A DNA stretch of 64,000 nucleotides from Uranotaenia lowii (GCF_029784155.1 NC_073692.1:21519359-21583358); one strand, 5' to 3'. Positions 35,300 to 48,149 are shown, counted from the stretch's first letter. A program made the numbers and translations. Notes: generated from the letters alone by a model not told the origin.

Positions 35300-36205
35300 C
35301 TTACTTACTTAATGATCCCGCGCCGATCCTCCGGTGCATAGGGCCGTGGTAAAAGACCTCCACTGTTGACGATCCGGAGCCAGCGTCTTCACCTGGTCCC
35401 AGTCAAGATTCTCGTCGACAGTTCGGATTTCAGCGGCTAGGCTTCGCCGCCACGAATTTCTGGGTCTGCCTCTTCTTCGATGACCTTCTGGATTCCAATC
35501 TAGCGCCTCTCTGCAAATCTCGTTTTCATCTCTTCGCAGCGTGTGCCCAATCCATCTCCACTTACGTTCCCGAATCTCGATTTCTAGCGCCTTTTGATGA
35601 CACCGGCGATGTAGTTCCTCATTCGAGATCCAGTTGCCAGGCCACCAAGCGCGGATGATATTCCGCAGGCAGCGATTTACAAATACTTGCAGTTTTCGCG
35701 TCGTTACCGCATATGTGCACCAAGTTTCGCACCCGTACAGCAATACGGATTTGACGTTTGAGTTGAAGATTCGGATTTTTGTTCGTAGAGAGATCTGGCG
35801 TGACCGCCAGATGTTTCGGAGACTCGCAAACGCAAATCGGGCTTTTCTGATCCGTGTTTCGATGTCTTTTCTGGTACCACCATCAGGCGTAATCTGGCTA
35901 CCAAGATACTGGAAGCACTCCACTTTCTCAACTTGTTGCCCAGCTACCATGAAACTGGAGGGATTTCCTGTGTTGATCTCCATCGACTTGGTCTTTCCGA
36001 CATTGACTTTGAGACCTGCTGCCTTGGAACTTTCGGTGAGGTCGTCGAGTTTGCTCTGCATATCTGGTTGTGTTTGGGCGAGCAAAACAATATCGTCAGC
36101 CAGGTCAAGGTCGTTCAGTTGCTCCATTGTTGAAGGATTCCACGGCAATCCTCGGTTCGGTGCACAGTCAATCGATCCAATCAGAATCTCATCCATTACG
36201 ATTAG
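35300..36205 (-). pseudogene. 5'-truncated RTE-type LINE: C-terminal part of reverse transcriptase
   Basis: An open frame of 295 codons (35309-36196) that starts inside the RT domain. It contains the catalytic LADDIVLL block near its beginning and then thumb and C-terminal motifs: FQYLGSQI, DIETRIRKARFAFASL, SVLLYGCETWCTYA, WRWIGHTLRR, RRRGRPRNSWRR and LAPDRQQWR. These are typical of the RTE group. The frame extends a few codons upstream (LIV) before TAG at about 36206, so truncation occurred there and endonuclease and RT motifs A-B are missing. The 3' end is a short TAAG repeat (TTACTTACTTAA on plus, 35302-35313), as in RTE elements. A more decayed relative lies at 62436-63030. Truncation makes it inactive, although the remaining frame is intact. 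Confidence 0.88.
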
Positions 36206-38580
36206 AAGCTATAAGTTTCGCCATGCAGCAAATAGTTATTCATGCATCAAGTTGCTTAAAGTGGTTTTTCAGCACGAGTCGTACATTTATCCAATGATGG
36301 GTTGCCGAGTCGGATAATTACGACGAGTGTTATAAAATATAAGTTTTGCAACGAGTTGCATTCACAATTTTATGCAAAATTTCCCTTGAAAATTCATTTA
36401 TCAACCAACAACTAAAAATAAAGTAGGTCGTGGAGTGTACTTTTCGAAGCTGAATTCAGTACTGAAATGTAGCACTTTTCGATAATGTTTAATGTCCAAA
36501 TGTTCAATTTTCAACACTGAATTGCATAAATGTTATTTTGAATAAAGAAAATGCTTTTTACATTGATTTACATCTGATTTCCTCCAGTTTCAAAAAAAGA
36601 AAAACAGTATGGCGTGTCACATACTCAAATTTAGCTTGACAAAGAAAAAATGGATAACTTATGACATATCTTTAATTGCATAGGGTAGGAGTACCCTCCT
36701 CCGTCGTATCCCTCTGATTCGTCTTAATTCATGAATGCATGTTTGAGAGCCGAAAAATCACTTTCCACTTTAGTTGGGTACGTCACATGATAAACTTACG
36801 CCTGTGAATTTATTCTCTATCACAAATTTGTCACTTTTCAAATTATTTTTTGAGATATTTGATTCTGAAATCGCGAAGTGAAATTAATTATTGGCGCACT
36901 CCGCCATATTGAAAAACGAACTTAGTGATCCCCTGAACGTATTTCTTTGCTTTAACGCCTCCTGTCAATGCATGTAACGATCAAAATCATAAAATCCAAT
37001 AGCAAAATGTCGAAATAAAATTAGAAAAATTATTTCAAATTAGTCTGATTTGTATAAATTTATCAATTTTCGATTGAAATCGAATCGCTCTGCCCCCATA
37101 ATTCGTCGTAATTTTGCGACAAGAATAGGAAACCGTTTTGCAATAATTGGAATTAGACCGGTTCATTTTTACTATTTTTTGCTGACCACAGTTGGACTCA
37201 TAGAGAATGAACAAATTGATTTAAAAGTAATTTTGATTATTTTGGCCTCATTGAAGCTAGGGACTTAATGCGCTGGGAGATAAGTGCAAAAAGTCTATTA
37301 ATATTTATTAATTACTCGAATGTATTCAGCATTGCTTATAATGCGTGGTTTTAAATGAAATAGCTTAGTGGTTGATGTTTTGCAAATTATTTACTAACAG
37401 TACCGTGCATAATTTAACAGAAGTTGGGGTGCACGCAAGAATATCTCCAACTTTACACATATCTAACGTTCAACTCCAATGACATTGTTTCTTCAAAATT
37501 TTATATTTTAAGATTTGATTATTTTTGATTCTATTATCTGATGACATTAAACATTTTCTTAAGTATTTGACACATGTGATACAGAAATTCTATGAAAATA
37601 CGACTTTTTGAACTTCATTTATCAAAACTGCAGTATCTCACATACGACCAAACGCTTTGCTCTACAGAATGGTCACTGAGAGATCCTTGAAAACTAAAAC
37701 TTCTTGAGTTTTCAGAGATTCTCTGAATAAGAATCTATAACTATTCTAACTACTGACCAGAATACATGAGTCTCTGGTTTGGATCTCAATACAAGTGTCA
37801 AAAAAAAAATCTAATTCGGTAGATTTTTTGTACATAAATTCGTTCAAAATTCTTCAAAATCGAACCCGCTCATGTTCTGATTACTCCCATATATTTTTTT
37901 GAATTTTGCCTCATGTTTGTTTCATTTTTGTAAGTTCTCTGTGAATTTTCAACTAAATGTGGTCGTTTGTTTTTGACATATTACAGTTTGAATGAAAATT
38001 GTCGAAAAGTCTAATTTTAGTTGAATTACTGTACGTCAACTCCCAAAAATTTGAACCCAAAAACTTGCATTAGCTAAATTTAGCTAAATCAGCTAGATTT
38101 ATTTTGCAACAATAAAACAAAATGTCAACAACACAATGTTAGAATAACGGAGCGTGAATTTCCGAGAAAAAAAAAACTTTCTTGCAAAAACTTTTATCGC
38201 TCGTAAAAAAAACTCGAATAGATGAGCTGAACCAGTCTAATATGCATTTCACGCGTTGCTTTGTTTCGATATCCTTCGCCAGGTTCCCAACATGAATAAG
38301 AATACAAATGTTGACAAAACGCATGAGTGATTCTGCCTCTTCTCCAATCTCTTACTATTCAGTGTCATTATGCAGAAAAACATATAGCTCTTTTAAAAAT
38401 GTTGATGTTCTTTAAATATGTGCGGTTTCTGTGTAAATTTGTGCAAAGTTATTTGTGAAAAATGTCTGGATGATCGTTAAAAAATTTTATTTTATAGACA
38501 AAGCCTGGCTCATGGCAGCCCTGTCCGTTGGAGAGTGTGTTGGTATAAAAAACACTTGCAGGGTGGATTCATTTTGTAAG
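36206..38580. other. intergenic, no gene recognised
   Basis: AT-rich. 36260-36560 has the texture of an old dispersed repeat (GAGTCG/ACGAGT phrases). The frame at 37050-37268 (72 codons) has no recognisable motif. Confidence 0.5.
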
Positions 38581-38914
38581 GTCTAATATTGTGCTGCCTG
38601 TAATTGCCTCAGCCAAGCAATGGTACCTTGCTACTATAAAGCTACCTTTGATCTGCTTTCTAGTTTCATGGGGAAACCATTTTATTGCCACCTCGATCTA
38701 ATCCAAACTTTTCAGTTGTCCCGCGCGGTTGACCGGTGCGAAGTAAATAATAGCATTTGAATGAACCGCAACCGCAAAATTTTAAAACTATCTCTCAGTA
38801 GTTTGAGACAATTTCGGTAGCATTTAATAGAAGGTATAATATTTTGCCGCCTGCAGATGCATTAGCCAAGCAATGGTAGACCTTTTTACAATAAAGCTAT
38901 CCTAGTTTCATGGC
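38581..38914 (+). repeat. diverged tandem duplication, about 255-bp period
   Basis: 38581-38672 and 38835-38914 are similar and in the same orientation (TATTKTGCYGCCTG.., AGCCAAGCAATGGTA, TATAAAGCTA, CTAGTTTCATGG). The block between them, 38716-38818, has its own diverged copy at 40664-40777. No function is recognised. Confidence 0.6.
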
Positions 38915-39030
38915 TTATTGCGACTGGTTACTTGAGAGCATGCTTGGCATCGCTCCTCAGATTAGCCCGTTCAGAGTAAGAGCGTGTATTTTTTTCGCTG
39001 TGCTCTTCCCAAACGGAGAATCTGTAAAAA

Positions 39031-39255
39031 ATGCTCAGTTACCTCCAGAGCGACCAAGCGTCCACCCAAGTGAGGGCCAGAGAAGCAAGCAAACTGATGA
39101 AGTGCGTTCTCAGTGCAGATAAATTCGTTGGCACTCGGGCGAAAGAGACGCTTAACAGAAAACTCGGTTTGTCTTCATCGGTTGCGTCTGGATCGATGTT
39201 TCGAAGTGCGTCGGAATTTACAATGCAGAACATAAATCTAACGGAACTAAATTAA
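39031..39255 (+). CDS. small ORF of 74 codons, unknown, tentative
   Basis: The ATG has a favourable insect context (TAAAAAATG) with an in-frame TAA immediately upstream (39025-39027), so the frame is self-contained. The product is hydrophilic and Ser/Lys-rich, with a helical-looking middle (REASKLMKCVLSADKF) and a Ser-rich end, without signal peptide or membrane segment. Composition is GC-richer than the flanks. It could be a genuine small protein, a fragment of an old gene, or chance. The overlapping frames at 38910-39122 and 39039-39233 (minus) look less protein-like. Confidence 0.25.
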   Translation: MLSYLQSDQASTQVRAREASKLMKCVLSADKFVGTRAKETLNRKLGLSSSVASGSMFRSASEFTMQNINLTELN

Positions 39256-40072
39256 TAACGCCAATGGTAGTCAAGATAGAATGCTGGTGTCTTCGACAAC
39301 ATTGCTCTGTATAATATAGCGCATATTTTGATATGAAAAATAAAGTTAAGAGGTCCACCGATAGCGTGATATAAATCATAACTTTCTTGTTAAGCATTTT
39401 AGAGCTTAAGTTTTTTCTACAAAGTTATTTATCTCAATAAAATACACAACTTTGTTTAACATGTCAAAGTTCTACAATCTTTACCCAAGGAGATACGGTT
39501 AAATAAAAAAAAAATACTTGAAAAATGCTTTTCTAAAAGTTATTGTTATTATCGCGCTATTTTTGAATCTCTCGACTTTAAATTTTATAAAACACCTATC
39601 TGGTCATTCCTGAGCGAGTTCCTCTAGATTGATGTTCTGCACCAGGATCAATGATTAGCTACGAAAGCTTTCTTCGGTCGAAAAATATCAAAAACGTAGC
39701 GGTAAAGGAAGATAAATCCTAAATTTTTACGAGTTGTGAAAGTTTTGCATTTTATTATTAAAATTTGTCCCAGATCCCTGCATAATTACGGTTTGTTTAA
39801 TAGACAAAGATTTTTGGATAATTTTAGTAAATGTTACTTTGCGAATCGCTGCTTTTGTAAATTAATGCTACCCACGTACGATTTTAAAGTACATAAACCT
39901 AAGTATACAGCAATTAGCGGATGCCCGGATATTGTGAAAAAACTACTTGGATTTTGCCCTGATTATTTGGAAAATGAAACAAGAAAATCGAATTCAGTTT
40001 AAAATTGTTTGTTGAAAATTGGATTTGTGAAAGTTTGTTTCATAAAAAATCAAACCAAAACTTTCCTTCGTA
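39256..40072. other. intergenic, no gene recognised
   Basis: 39290-39500 has the texture of a dispersed non-coding repeat. The frame at 39736-40002 (88 codons) ends just before the hairpin at 40073 and shows no domain I can name. Confidence 0.5.
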
Positions 40073-40139
40073 TTGTCGCAACACATCAGCAATGTTAAAT
40101 TTAAGTTTAAAATTTAACACTGCTGATGTGTTGCGACAA
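40073..40139. other. 67-nt near-perfect hairpin (30-bp stem, 7-nt loop)
   Basis: The left arm 40073-40102 (TTGTCGCAACACATCAGC..) pairs with the right arm 40110-40139 (..GCTGATGTGTTGCGACAA) over 30 bp with a single mismatch (A against C, giving A in the left arm where pairing expects G). The loop is AAGTTTA. Size and shape would suit a microRNA precursor or hairpin siRNA source. A tiny palindromic insertion or a templated inverted duplication is equally possible. No flanking element ends are seen. Confidence 0.8.
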
Positions 40140-41699
40140 AAAAATGTAAGTCGTTTTTCTTCACTAGATAAATGTCTGGAATTTCCTCAGATTTTGACGG
40201 ATATTGCTCAGTTTTTGGAATGGAAAATTTCAGATTATTGACCCGGTTTTCCCCATGTTTTTTAAATAACTTGCCAGGAAGTGCCCTACCCGGCTACCTA
40301 CAAAAATAGTTCATACCTAAACCTACATTGGACCTCTTCGACTGATGCTCTGTTCCGCTCTGCATAACGGCTTTTCTGAAGAAAACATTCCTGCATTGAA
40401 ATCTTTCTGGCTTGATACACTGAGCTACTCAGCAGCGTCGCTAGAGCACAGTTTTCTAGCCAGCTCCTTCTCTTTTCTGTAGAGCGAGCGACGTCCACCC
40501 GACCGTCAGAGCAACCGCATTCGGGCGCACTCGGCAAAAAGATAAGTGAACGTTGATCGGCTGAGCAGTGCACTCGGGAACCGAAATGATAAAAGTGTAA
40601 TTCGTTCTCTGCTCTGTTCTGTTTGCGAGGTGTTGGACAAGCATGCTTGAGAGAAAGTTTGCTATTATCCTGCGCGGTTGATTCGTTTGAAGTAAGCTAA
40701 TGCCAATTGCATGAACCGCAACCGCAATTTTTTTAATTTATCCCATAAGAGGGTGGAATGAATTGAGACAATTTCGGTCTCCTTGTACGACGGAAGCAGG
40801 GACCAGGTACGACAATGAGGGAACTTGAATGTGAAAAATAAATCATCAATTGGTTCAAAAGTACGTAATGGATTGATCTATTTCCTGCATAATTTCATAA
40901 CACAATATTAGGAATATAGTTCAATTCATAAATGTCAGTTTTAAACCAACATGGAAGGCAATTCTATTGAAGTAAAGAAAAAAGCTTCCTTAAGCCGTTG
41001 TCTTAGGCGCCTCTACCCTACCAATTCTTCTTACAAATTTAAATTCAATGTCTTGTTTGATAGATTGAAATCTGACAATAATAGGAATTGCACACAAAAA
41101 CTTAAAAGATAATTTTCAATGAAATAAGGTATCAGAAAACAAGCCAGCATTTTAATTGTGTGATGTGAAATTTTTATAAAGCAAAATAAATCAAACTTAG
41201 GACAACTTGATTTTTTTTTATATTTAAATTTAGTTGAACAGGCGGGACATTTCGAGTAAAAAGCGGGACGGCGCATGGAGTAAACGGCTGAAATTTCTAG
41301 AACCTTCTAAATGAAATGAAATGATAACGTATTTTTCTGGACCATTTGAAAATTTTCATAATCTTTCTAATGAGTTCTTTAGGGCTGGAAATTAACAGTG
41401 ATTATTCAAGCCCAATTGGCTTAAACAAACTGGTTCAAAATAATTGACTCAAAAACATGAATACTTGTGACTTGAGCAGCCGTTCTTTGATTTTGTTTGA
41501 TATTTTTCTCTCAAAACTTCATACCTCGGAAATCATGGAAGCGCTCATTGATTAAATTCTGAAAAGCATTCAACGTTAACTAAAAATATTTTCTACCAAA
41601 TTTTTCCTAGAACACACACATAAAGGATCTCAGTGAAACTTCATGTTTCTTTGAAGAGATATAAATTCTACTTAAGACTAAAGCGTATATCCTTCAAGG
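40140..41699. other. intergenic, no gene recognised
   Basis: 40300-40650 is GC-richer with GAGCGAGCG-type phrases, possibly an old LTR or promoter-like sequence. A minus frame at 40298-40573 (91 codons) has no motif. The dispersed repeat copy at 40664-40777 lies inside. The rest is AT-rich. Confidence 0.45.
40664..40777 (+). repeat. diverged direct copy of 38716-38818
   Basis: Shared blocks GCGCGGTTGA, GAAGTAA, ATGAACCGCAACCGCAA and GAGACAATTTCGGT in the same order, with indels between. Part of an old dispersed repeat family. Confidence 0.6.
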
Positions 41700-41829
41700 A
41701 TATAATGGCTAGCATCTTACTAATGCTAACACCACCAGCCCACAGAAAGAGAACTATGTATGCCGTGACCAAGACTCGATCTCATGACCTCTGACTTAGA
41801 AGACTTAAACGCTATCCTCTAGGCAACGG
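41700..41829 (-). mobile_element. tRNA-derived SINE (or tRNA pseudogene with tail)
   Basis: On the minus strand the first 68 nt (41829 down to 41762) read like a tRNA: an A-box-like TAGAGGATAGCG (41810-41821), then TTAAGTCTTCTAAG as anticodon-arm region, then a B-box-like AGATCGAGTCT (41772-41782), 27 bp from the A box. CCGTTGCC at the start pairs poorly with the 3' side, so it is not a functional tRNA. The sequence below 41762 has no tRNA character and is read as SINE body; its end is not fixed. Pol III promoter boxes imply past transcription as a retroposon. Confidence 0.5.
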
Positions 41830-43361
41830 TTGGCGACCAGCGGCCCTCGCTCGTTGAAATTACCATTTTTTAGCTGAATACGACTTTTGACCCTAGAGCA
41901 CGTGATTTTTCCGTTGTGCAATTTGAAGTTTCCAAAGTGATTTTTTTTAATAAGAATCGGTATCTTAACTTCTATACTCGAAATGGTTCAAACTTTTGTG
42001 ATGAATTATTTATATATCGTAAACTTTTCAATAAAGAGTTGTTCTGAGTTTCAAATTGTTAGTACTTATAAAAGCTTCTCAAAACTTAATCACTAGTCAT
42101 ATCGTTGTTTGTTGTTTTTTTTTACATGTAATTTGCAAACCACTTGCGCTTATATCGATTTATATATTCCAGGGAAAATAGATTGTATCTGTATAAAGCT
42201 GAAATTCTTTAAAATTTGGTATTTTTCCATGTTATTTTTTCAATTTAAATATCTGGTATGGTTTACATTGCATTGGAAGAATCAAATTAAAATGAGTGAA
42301 ACACTAACGATTATTTTCTTCCATCTATCATCAGCACCCTAGCTTGGCAGGGCAGATTCAACAGATGACGTCCACATTCACAACTTGGCGTCACCGAACG
42401 TTCGTTTCACATATGTGTAGCATCAAGCCGCGTACCGATGACGGGATGATGAAGCGCTTCTGCCAGACACGTCACGGTTTGTTGTTCATCAACGAATGGA
42501 AAATCTTCTGGAAGCAGCTCAGTTCCATTTTTTCTTTATCCATCTGTTAATGCGGGGGCGTGTTGAATAAACGATGTTCGACTTTCAAGAACATGTGCCG
42601 TTCAATTTCGTGTGGAGAGTTTTGGCACTGTTCCTGCACCACTTCTTCACAGCTCATCGTCATCATCTTCGTTGTCGACTCAACGTCGTTGTGTTGTTTC
42701 GCTCTTTTGCGGCTAATTTAACCTTAGCCGAAAATGATGAGGTGTTGATTTGCCGATGTTGTTGCTGCATCTCAAGCCCACGGCAACAGTTTCCCTGGTG
42801 GTTGAAAATCAAAGTTTCCAGCCAGAATTCCGTCTTTGAGGTTTTAGCTAAATGTGTGGGCAACAACATGTGCCGACAGGTGACGTCACCTCGAGTTGTT
42901 TCACAAAATTCCCTGTGGGAATTGGATGTTCGTGCTAACTACCGGTTGCTTCCTACCAAATGTGTTAAGTCTCGTGAGTTTGGGGCTGGGGAACACATGC
43001 AAGTGACTTTGTTTATCCAGACTGGCAGCAAACGGCGAATGCCAATGGTTGGATTACACTCCTCGAAACAACATTACTCAGATCTCTCGGTTCGGTTTGT
43101 TTGTTTTGACTTATTTTCGGAACATAATTAAGCGAGTTTATTAATAAGTGGCGATTGGAGGTTTTGGTTACACGTTTCGTCGATTCGGCTTCTAACCATT
43201 TGCCGTCAGGTGGTTGTGCAGTTTTGGAATCAGATTTGCGGTTCAAAATAAGTCGAAAACACAAAGCTATGCGTTTCAGGTGGAAACAGTCCAAAAACAT
43301 CTTTAGCTAGAAAAATTTGATTCTCAAACAACGAAAAGCTGAAATCATTCAAAAACAATAT
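41830..43361. other. intergenic, no gene recognised
   Basis: 42350-43200 is moderately GC-rich. The plus frame 42574-43131 (185 codons) starts with hydrophobic and His-rich runs and contains a CRCCCC cluster encoded by a simple TGTTGTTGCTGC stretch. Nothing identifies it as a protein, and a minus frame (42663-42869) overlaps it. Confidence 0.4.
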
Positions 43362-45942
43362 AGACAAAAATGACAAAAATGACAAAAATGACAAAAATGA
43401 CAAAAATGACAAAAATGACAAAAATGACAAAAATGACAAAAATGACAAAAATGACAAAAATGACAAAAATGACAAAAATGACAAAAATGACAAAAATGAC
43501 AAAAATGACAAAAATGACAAAAATGACAAAAATGACAAAAATGACAAAAATGACAAAAATGACAAAAATGACAAAAATGACAAAAATGACAAAAATGACA
43601 AAAATTACAAAAATGACAAAAATGACAAAAATGACAAAAATGACAAAAATGACAAAAATGACAAAAATGACAAAAATGACAAAAATGACAAAAATGACAA
43701 AAATGACAAAAATGACAAAAATGACAAAAATGACAAAAATGACAAAAATGACAAAAATGACAAAAATGACAAAAATGACAAAAATGACAAAAATGACAAA
43801 AATGACAAAAATGACAAAAATGACAAAAATGACAAAAATGACAAAAATGACAAAAATGACAAAAATGACAAAAATGACAAAAATGACAAAAATGACAAAA
43901 ATGACAAAAATGACATGACAAAAATGACAAAAATGACAAAAATGACAAAAATGACAAAAATGACAAAAATGACAAAAATGACAAAAATGACAAAAATGAC
44001 AAAAATGACAAAAATGACAAAAATGACAAAAATGACAAAAATGACAAAAATGACAAAAATGACAAAAATGACAAAAATGACAAAAATGACAAAAATGACA
44101 AAAATGACAAAAATGACAAAAATGACAAAAATGACAAAAATGACAAAAATGACAAAAATGACAAAAATGACAAAAATGACAAAAATGACAAAAATGACAA
44201 AAATGACAAAAATGACAAAAATGACAAAAATGACAAAAATGACAAAAATGACAAAAATGACAAAAATGACAAAAATGACAAAAATGACAAAAATGACAAA
44301 AATGACAAAAATGACAAAAATGACAAAAATGACAAAAATGACAAAAATGACAAAAATGACAAAAATGACAAAAATGACAAAAATGACAAAAATGACAAAA
44401 ATGACAAAAATGACAAAAATGACAAAAATGACAAAAATGACAAAAATGACAAAAATGACAAAAATGACAAAAATGACAAAAATGACAAAAATGACAAAAA
44501 TGACAAAAATGACAAAAATGACAAAAATGACAAAATGACAAAAATGACAAAAATGACAAAAATGACAAAAATGACAAAAATGACAAAAATGACAAAAAAA
44601 TGACAAAAATGACAAAAATGAAAAAAATGACCAAAATGACAAAAATGACAAAAATGACAAAAATGACAAAAATGACAAAATGACAAAAATGACAAAAATG
44701 ACAAAAATGACAAAAATGACAAAAATGACAAAAATGACAAAAATGACAAAAATGACAAAAATGACAAAAATGACAAAAATGACAAAAATGACAAAAATGA
44801 CAAAAATGACAAAAATGACAAAAATGACAAAAATGACAAAAATGACAAAAATGACAAAAATGACAAAATGACAAAAATGACAAAAATGACAAAAATGACA
44901 AAAATGACAAAATGACAAAAATGACAAAAATGACAAAAATGACAAAAATGACAAAAATGACAAAAATGACAAAAATGACAAAAATGACAAAAAATGACAA
45001 AAATGACAAAAATGACAAAAATGACAAAAATGACAAAAATGACAAAAATGACAAAAATGACAAAAATGACAAAAATGACAAAAATGACAAAAATGACAAA
45101 AATGACAAAAATGACAGAAATGACAAAAATGACAAAAATGACAAAAATGACAAAATGACAAAAATGACAAAAATGACAAAAATGACAAAAATGACAAAAA
45201 TGACAAAAATGACAAAAATGACAAAAATGACAAAAATGACAAAAATGACAAAAATGACAAAAATGACAAAAATGACAAAAATGACAAAAATGACAAAAAT
45301 GACAAAAATGACAAAAATGACAAAAATGACAAAAATGACAAAAATGACAAAAATGACAAAAATGACAAAAATGACAAAAATGACAAAAATGACAAAAATG
45401 ACAAAAATGACAAAAATGACAAAAATGACAAAAATGACAAAAATGACAAAAATGACAAAATGACAAAAATGACAAAAATGACAAAAATGACAAAAATGAC
45501 AAAAATGACAAAAATGACAAAAATGACAAAAATGACAAAAATGACAAAAATGACAAAAATGACAAAAATGACAAAAATGACAAAAATGACAAAAATGACA
45601 AAAATGACAAAAATGACAAAAATGACAAAAATGACAAAAATGACAAAAATGACAAAAATGACAAAAATGACAAAAATGACAAAAATGACAAAAATGACAA
45701 AAATGACAAAAATGACAAAAATGACAAAAATGACAAAAATGACAAAAATGACAAAAATGACAAAAATGACAAAAATGACAAAATGACAAAAAATGACAAA
45801 AATGACAAAAATGACAAAAATGACAAAAATGACAAAAATGACAAAAATGACAAAAATGACAAAAATGACAAAAATGACAAAAATGACAAAAATGACAAAA
45901 ATGACAAAAATGACATAAATGACATAAATGACAAAATGACAA
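43362..45942 (+). repeat. 9-bp satellite array, unit TGACAAAAA, with phase shifts
   Basis: About 285 copies on the plus strand. Unlike the arrays at 3190 and 57014, it contains many one-base indels giving 8-bp (GACAAAATG, for example near 44532, 44680, 44868, 45155 and 45460) and 10-bp or longer units (44594-44602, 44990), plus a 5-bp TGACA insertion at 43913-43918. These shifts chop the MTK frame into blocks. Terminal units decay (GACATAAAT near 45915-45930). Confidence 0.97.
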
Positions 45943-48149
45943 TTCTGTGTGAAATTTTTTAAGATTATTGTATGAAAAAAAGCTTTAACAATCCCATTAA
46001 GATTGTTGAAATTCCACACCGCAGATCCAAAAAGCGGTCTTCGAAATCGGAAGATGTTCCCACTGAGGAAGCCTTCTCATTTATTCATCTTTTGGCCACA
46101 GAGTCTCCTACACCAGGAACTGCCAAGATACTGACTCAGGAAGCTAAAAACCTAACCTGGCTTCCAGCCATCGCCACCACTAGCCTGAATCAAAGTCGAA
46201 CGAACCGATTAGCAAACTCTCGTGTTGAGTTTGGGTTCCTGCTTGCTCTTGTTCTGCACAAGTCACAGCTGCTCCAGATAGCAGAGGCTGTTAAAAAATT
46301 CACGTTCTGCTACACGACGAACGGCTGCTTGGGGTTTTCTCGGTTATTGCAATGTACGTTTGAACGAATCGAATGTTCCGGATCTGGAATCCGAAGCTCT
46401 CCTCGTTTAGGAACTGAGTCGAATGTGAATTGCTCAAAATTTCCATATGAAAGACTTTAAAGTTTTCGTTCTAGAATAAGACAGTTAAAACTAGAAGAGT
46501 CAAGATCCACGTTATGGGGGAATGCTCAAAAATAACAAAAGCTACCATCCCATTAACTCTATAATGACGGCAACAATTTCAACCCACCATAATTCTGCCG
46601 TCTGGTAGTTGTGAAAAATGTCCCCTGAAACTCGACACGAAACATAAACCTCTTAAATCTCTTCCCAAGTCGTTTGTCTTGAATTATTACGGAGCCAACC
46701 ACTTCGGACTTCTGCTTCTGGGGGTCCCGATGAAGAATTGCGCACATATTCGCACATATTCACAATCCTTCGTTCGGGCCCAGCCAGAGTCATTTTCCCA
46801 AAGGAGAATCACTTTTACCGCCCATTTACAATCACCAGCATTCTGATGCTGCATGAATTTGCCTGGTGTGCGTCTGTGTTTATGTTTATATGTGCTATAA
46901 AGTATGTCCTCGTCGACATAAAACACAGCATAGCGTGCACTTCGCCCATCAAGCTGTCCAATTCAACTGGGTCTCATTGCCGGAGCTCCCACATGAAATA
47001 TAAATGCACCGAAACTTCCCCTTCTTCTTTCAAACATGCATCGGAACAACACAAGGACGATGTCGCCAGTTTTTCTGCTGCAGGACTTGTGCAAGGAAAG
47101 ACCAACAGGCGGCGCGGCTGACTGGGCTTTACTAGTCTTCTAAAACTGTCGTATATTGCTTTTCCGGCTGGCTGATGACGACTGCCAACGAACTCCAAGC
47201 AAGCTCACACAAGCCTAGGCTGGGTGCAGTTGAACCCTCCCTCCGTCTATTTGTGCAACGGTTAGGCGGGCACACAAACACATAGGCAGGCACACCCCCA
47301 AACAAATACACCTTCAAGCGAAAGCAAGCTTTAAACTACCAAGGCAAGGCCCAGATGGGGATGGAACTGAATTGAACTATCTTTCGCTCACTCTCTGGAG
47401 CCACCACTTTTAGAAGGACTGGCAGAGGGAAGGCTGGGACCAACCACATTCACGCAGAGTCTAAAATGGGATTGCATTTTGTTGTACACTAGGTACGGAA
47501 GGTATGAAACTGCACCACCAACAACCGTGGGAACTTGCAGGCCCAACAGAAAAGACCCCCAGTTACTTCATCATTAGATGGGGCAGTACATTGCAGTGCT
47601 CAGTGGAGCAGTGGTTTTGGGTGTAGTTGATCATTTTAATCAAGTTTGAAAACATTTTTTTTCGCTTGCTTCGAAGTGGAACTGGAAATGTAACAGGTTT
47701 TCTGCGGAGTTGTTGGGTGAGTCTTACCTTGATTGGACAGTCGAAAGCAAGTTTCAACAAAATGGGGTTGGTAAACTTTGAACTTGCAAACTGTCGGTGG
47801 TGAAGTTTTCTTGGCTTTGTAAATAGATGAGAAATAATTTTGATCAGTTTTGGAAGTCCGGCGCAAGAAATAAAGTGATAACAAGAAACAAAACTTTGAG
47901 ATGATTTTTTTTTTTTCATTTGTTTGGGTTGTTATGAAAAAAGATAGTTTATGAATATTTTTCCATATACAGTGTAAATTTGATGCGCGTGAACTGGATA
48001 AGTGAGAAACTATTATCAAAAATTTAAATAAAAAAGTAATGCTTTTTAAAAAAATTTATGACTATATATTTGTTGCTCTGAAAAAATCTTTAAGGAAAAA
48101 TATTGATGACCATTTCTCTGAACAATATATGTGAAAAAATGTCTGACTT
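45943..48149. other. intergenic, no gene recognised
   Basis: Balanced composition between 46000 and 47500. The plus frame 45972-46460 (162 codons) begins next to the satellite. It and the shorter frames at 46559-47317 are mutually overlapping and carry no domain. 47560-48149 becomes AT-rich towards the next satellite. Confidence 0.45.

Noticed and set aside
35634..36317. 227-codon plus frame
   Set aside because: Antisense shadow of the RTE reverse transcriptase frame, which has the real motifs.
41821..41860. hAT terminus (CAACGGTTGGCGACC..)
   Set aside because: Resembles some hAT ends but lacks a partner terminus and duplication, and overlaps the tRNA-like head.
42574..43131. 185-codon frame as a host gene
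   Set aside because: No domain, simple-sequence cysteine run, no splice or promoter support; left as intergenic.
43230..46019. Frames of up to 865 codons (FCH, FVI, FLS, MTK)
   Set aside because: Satellite translation switching frame at indels.
45972..46460. 162-codon frame as a host gene
   Set aside because: Starts at the satellite border, no recognisable domain, overlapped by nothing supportive.
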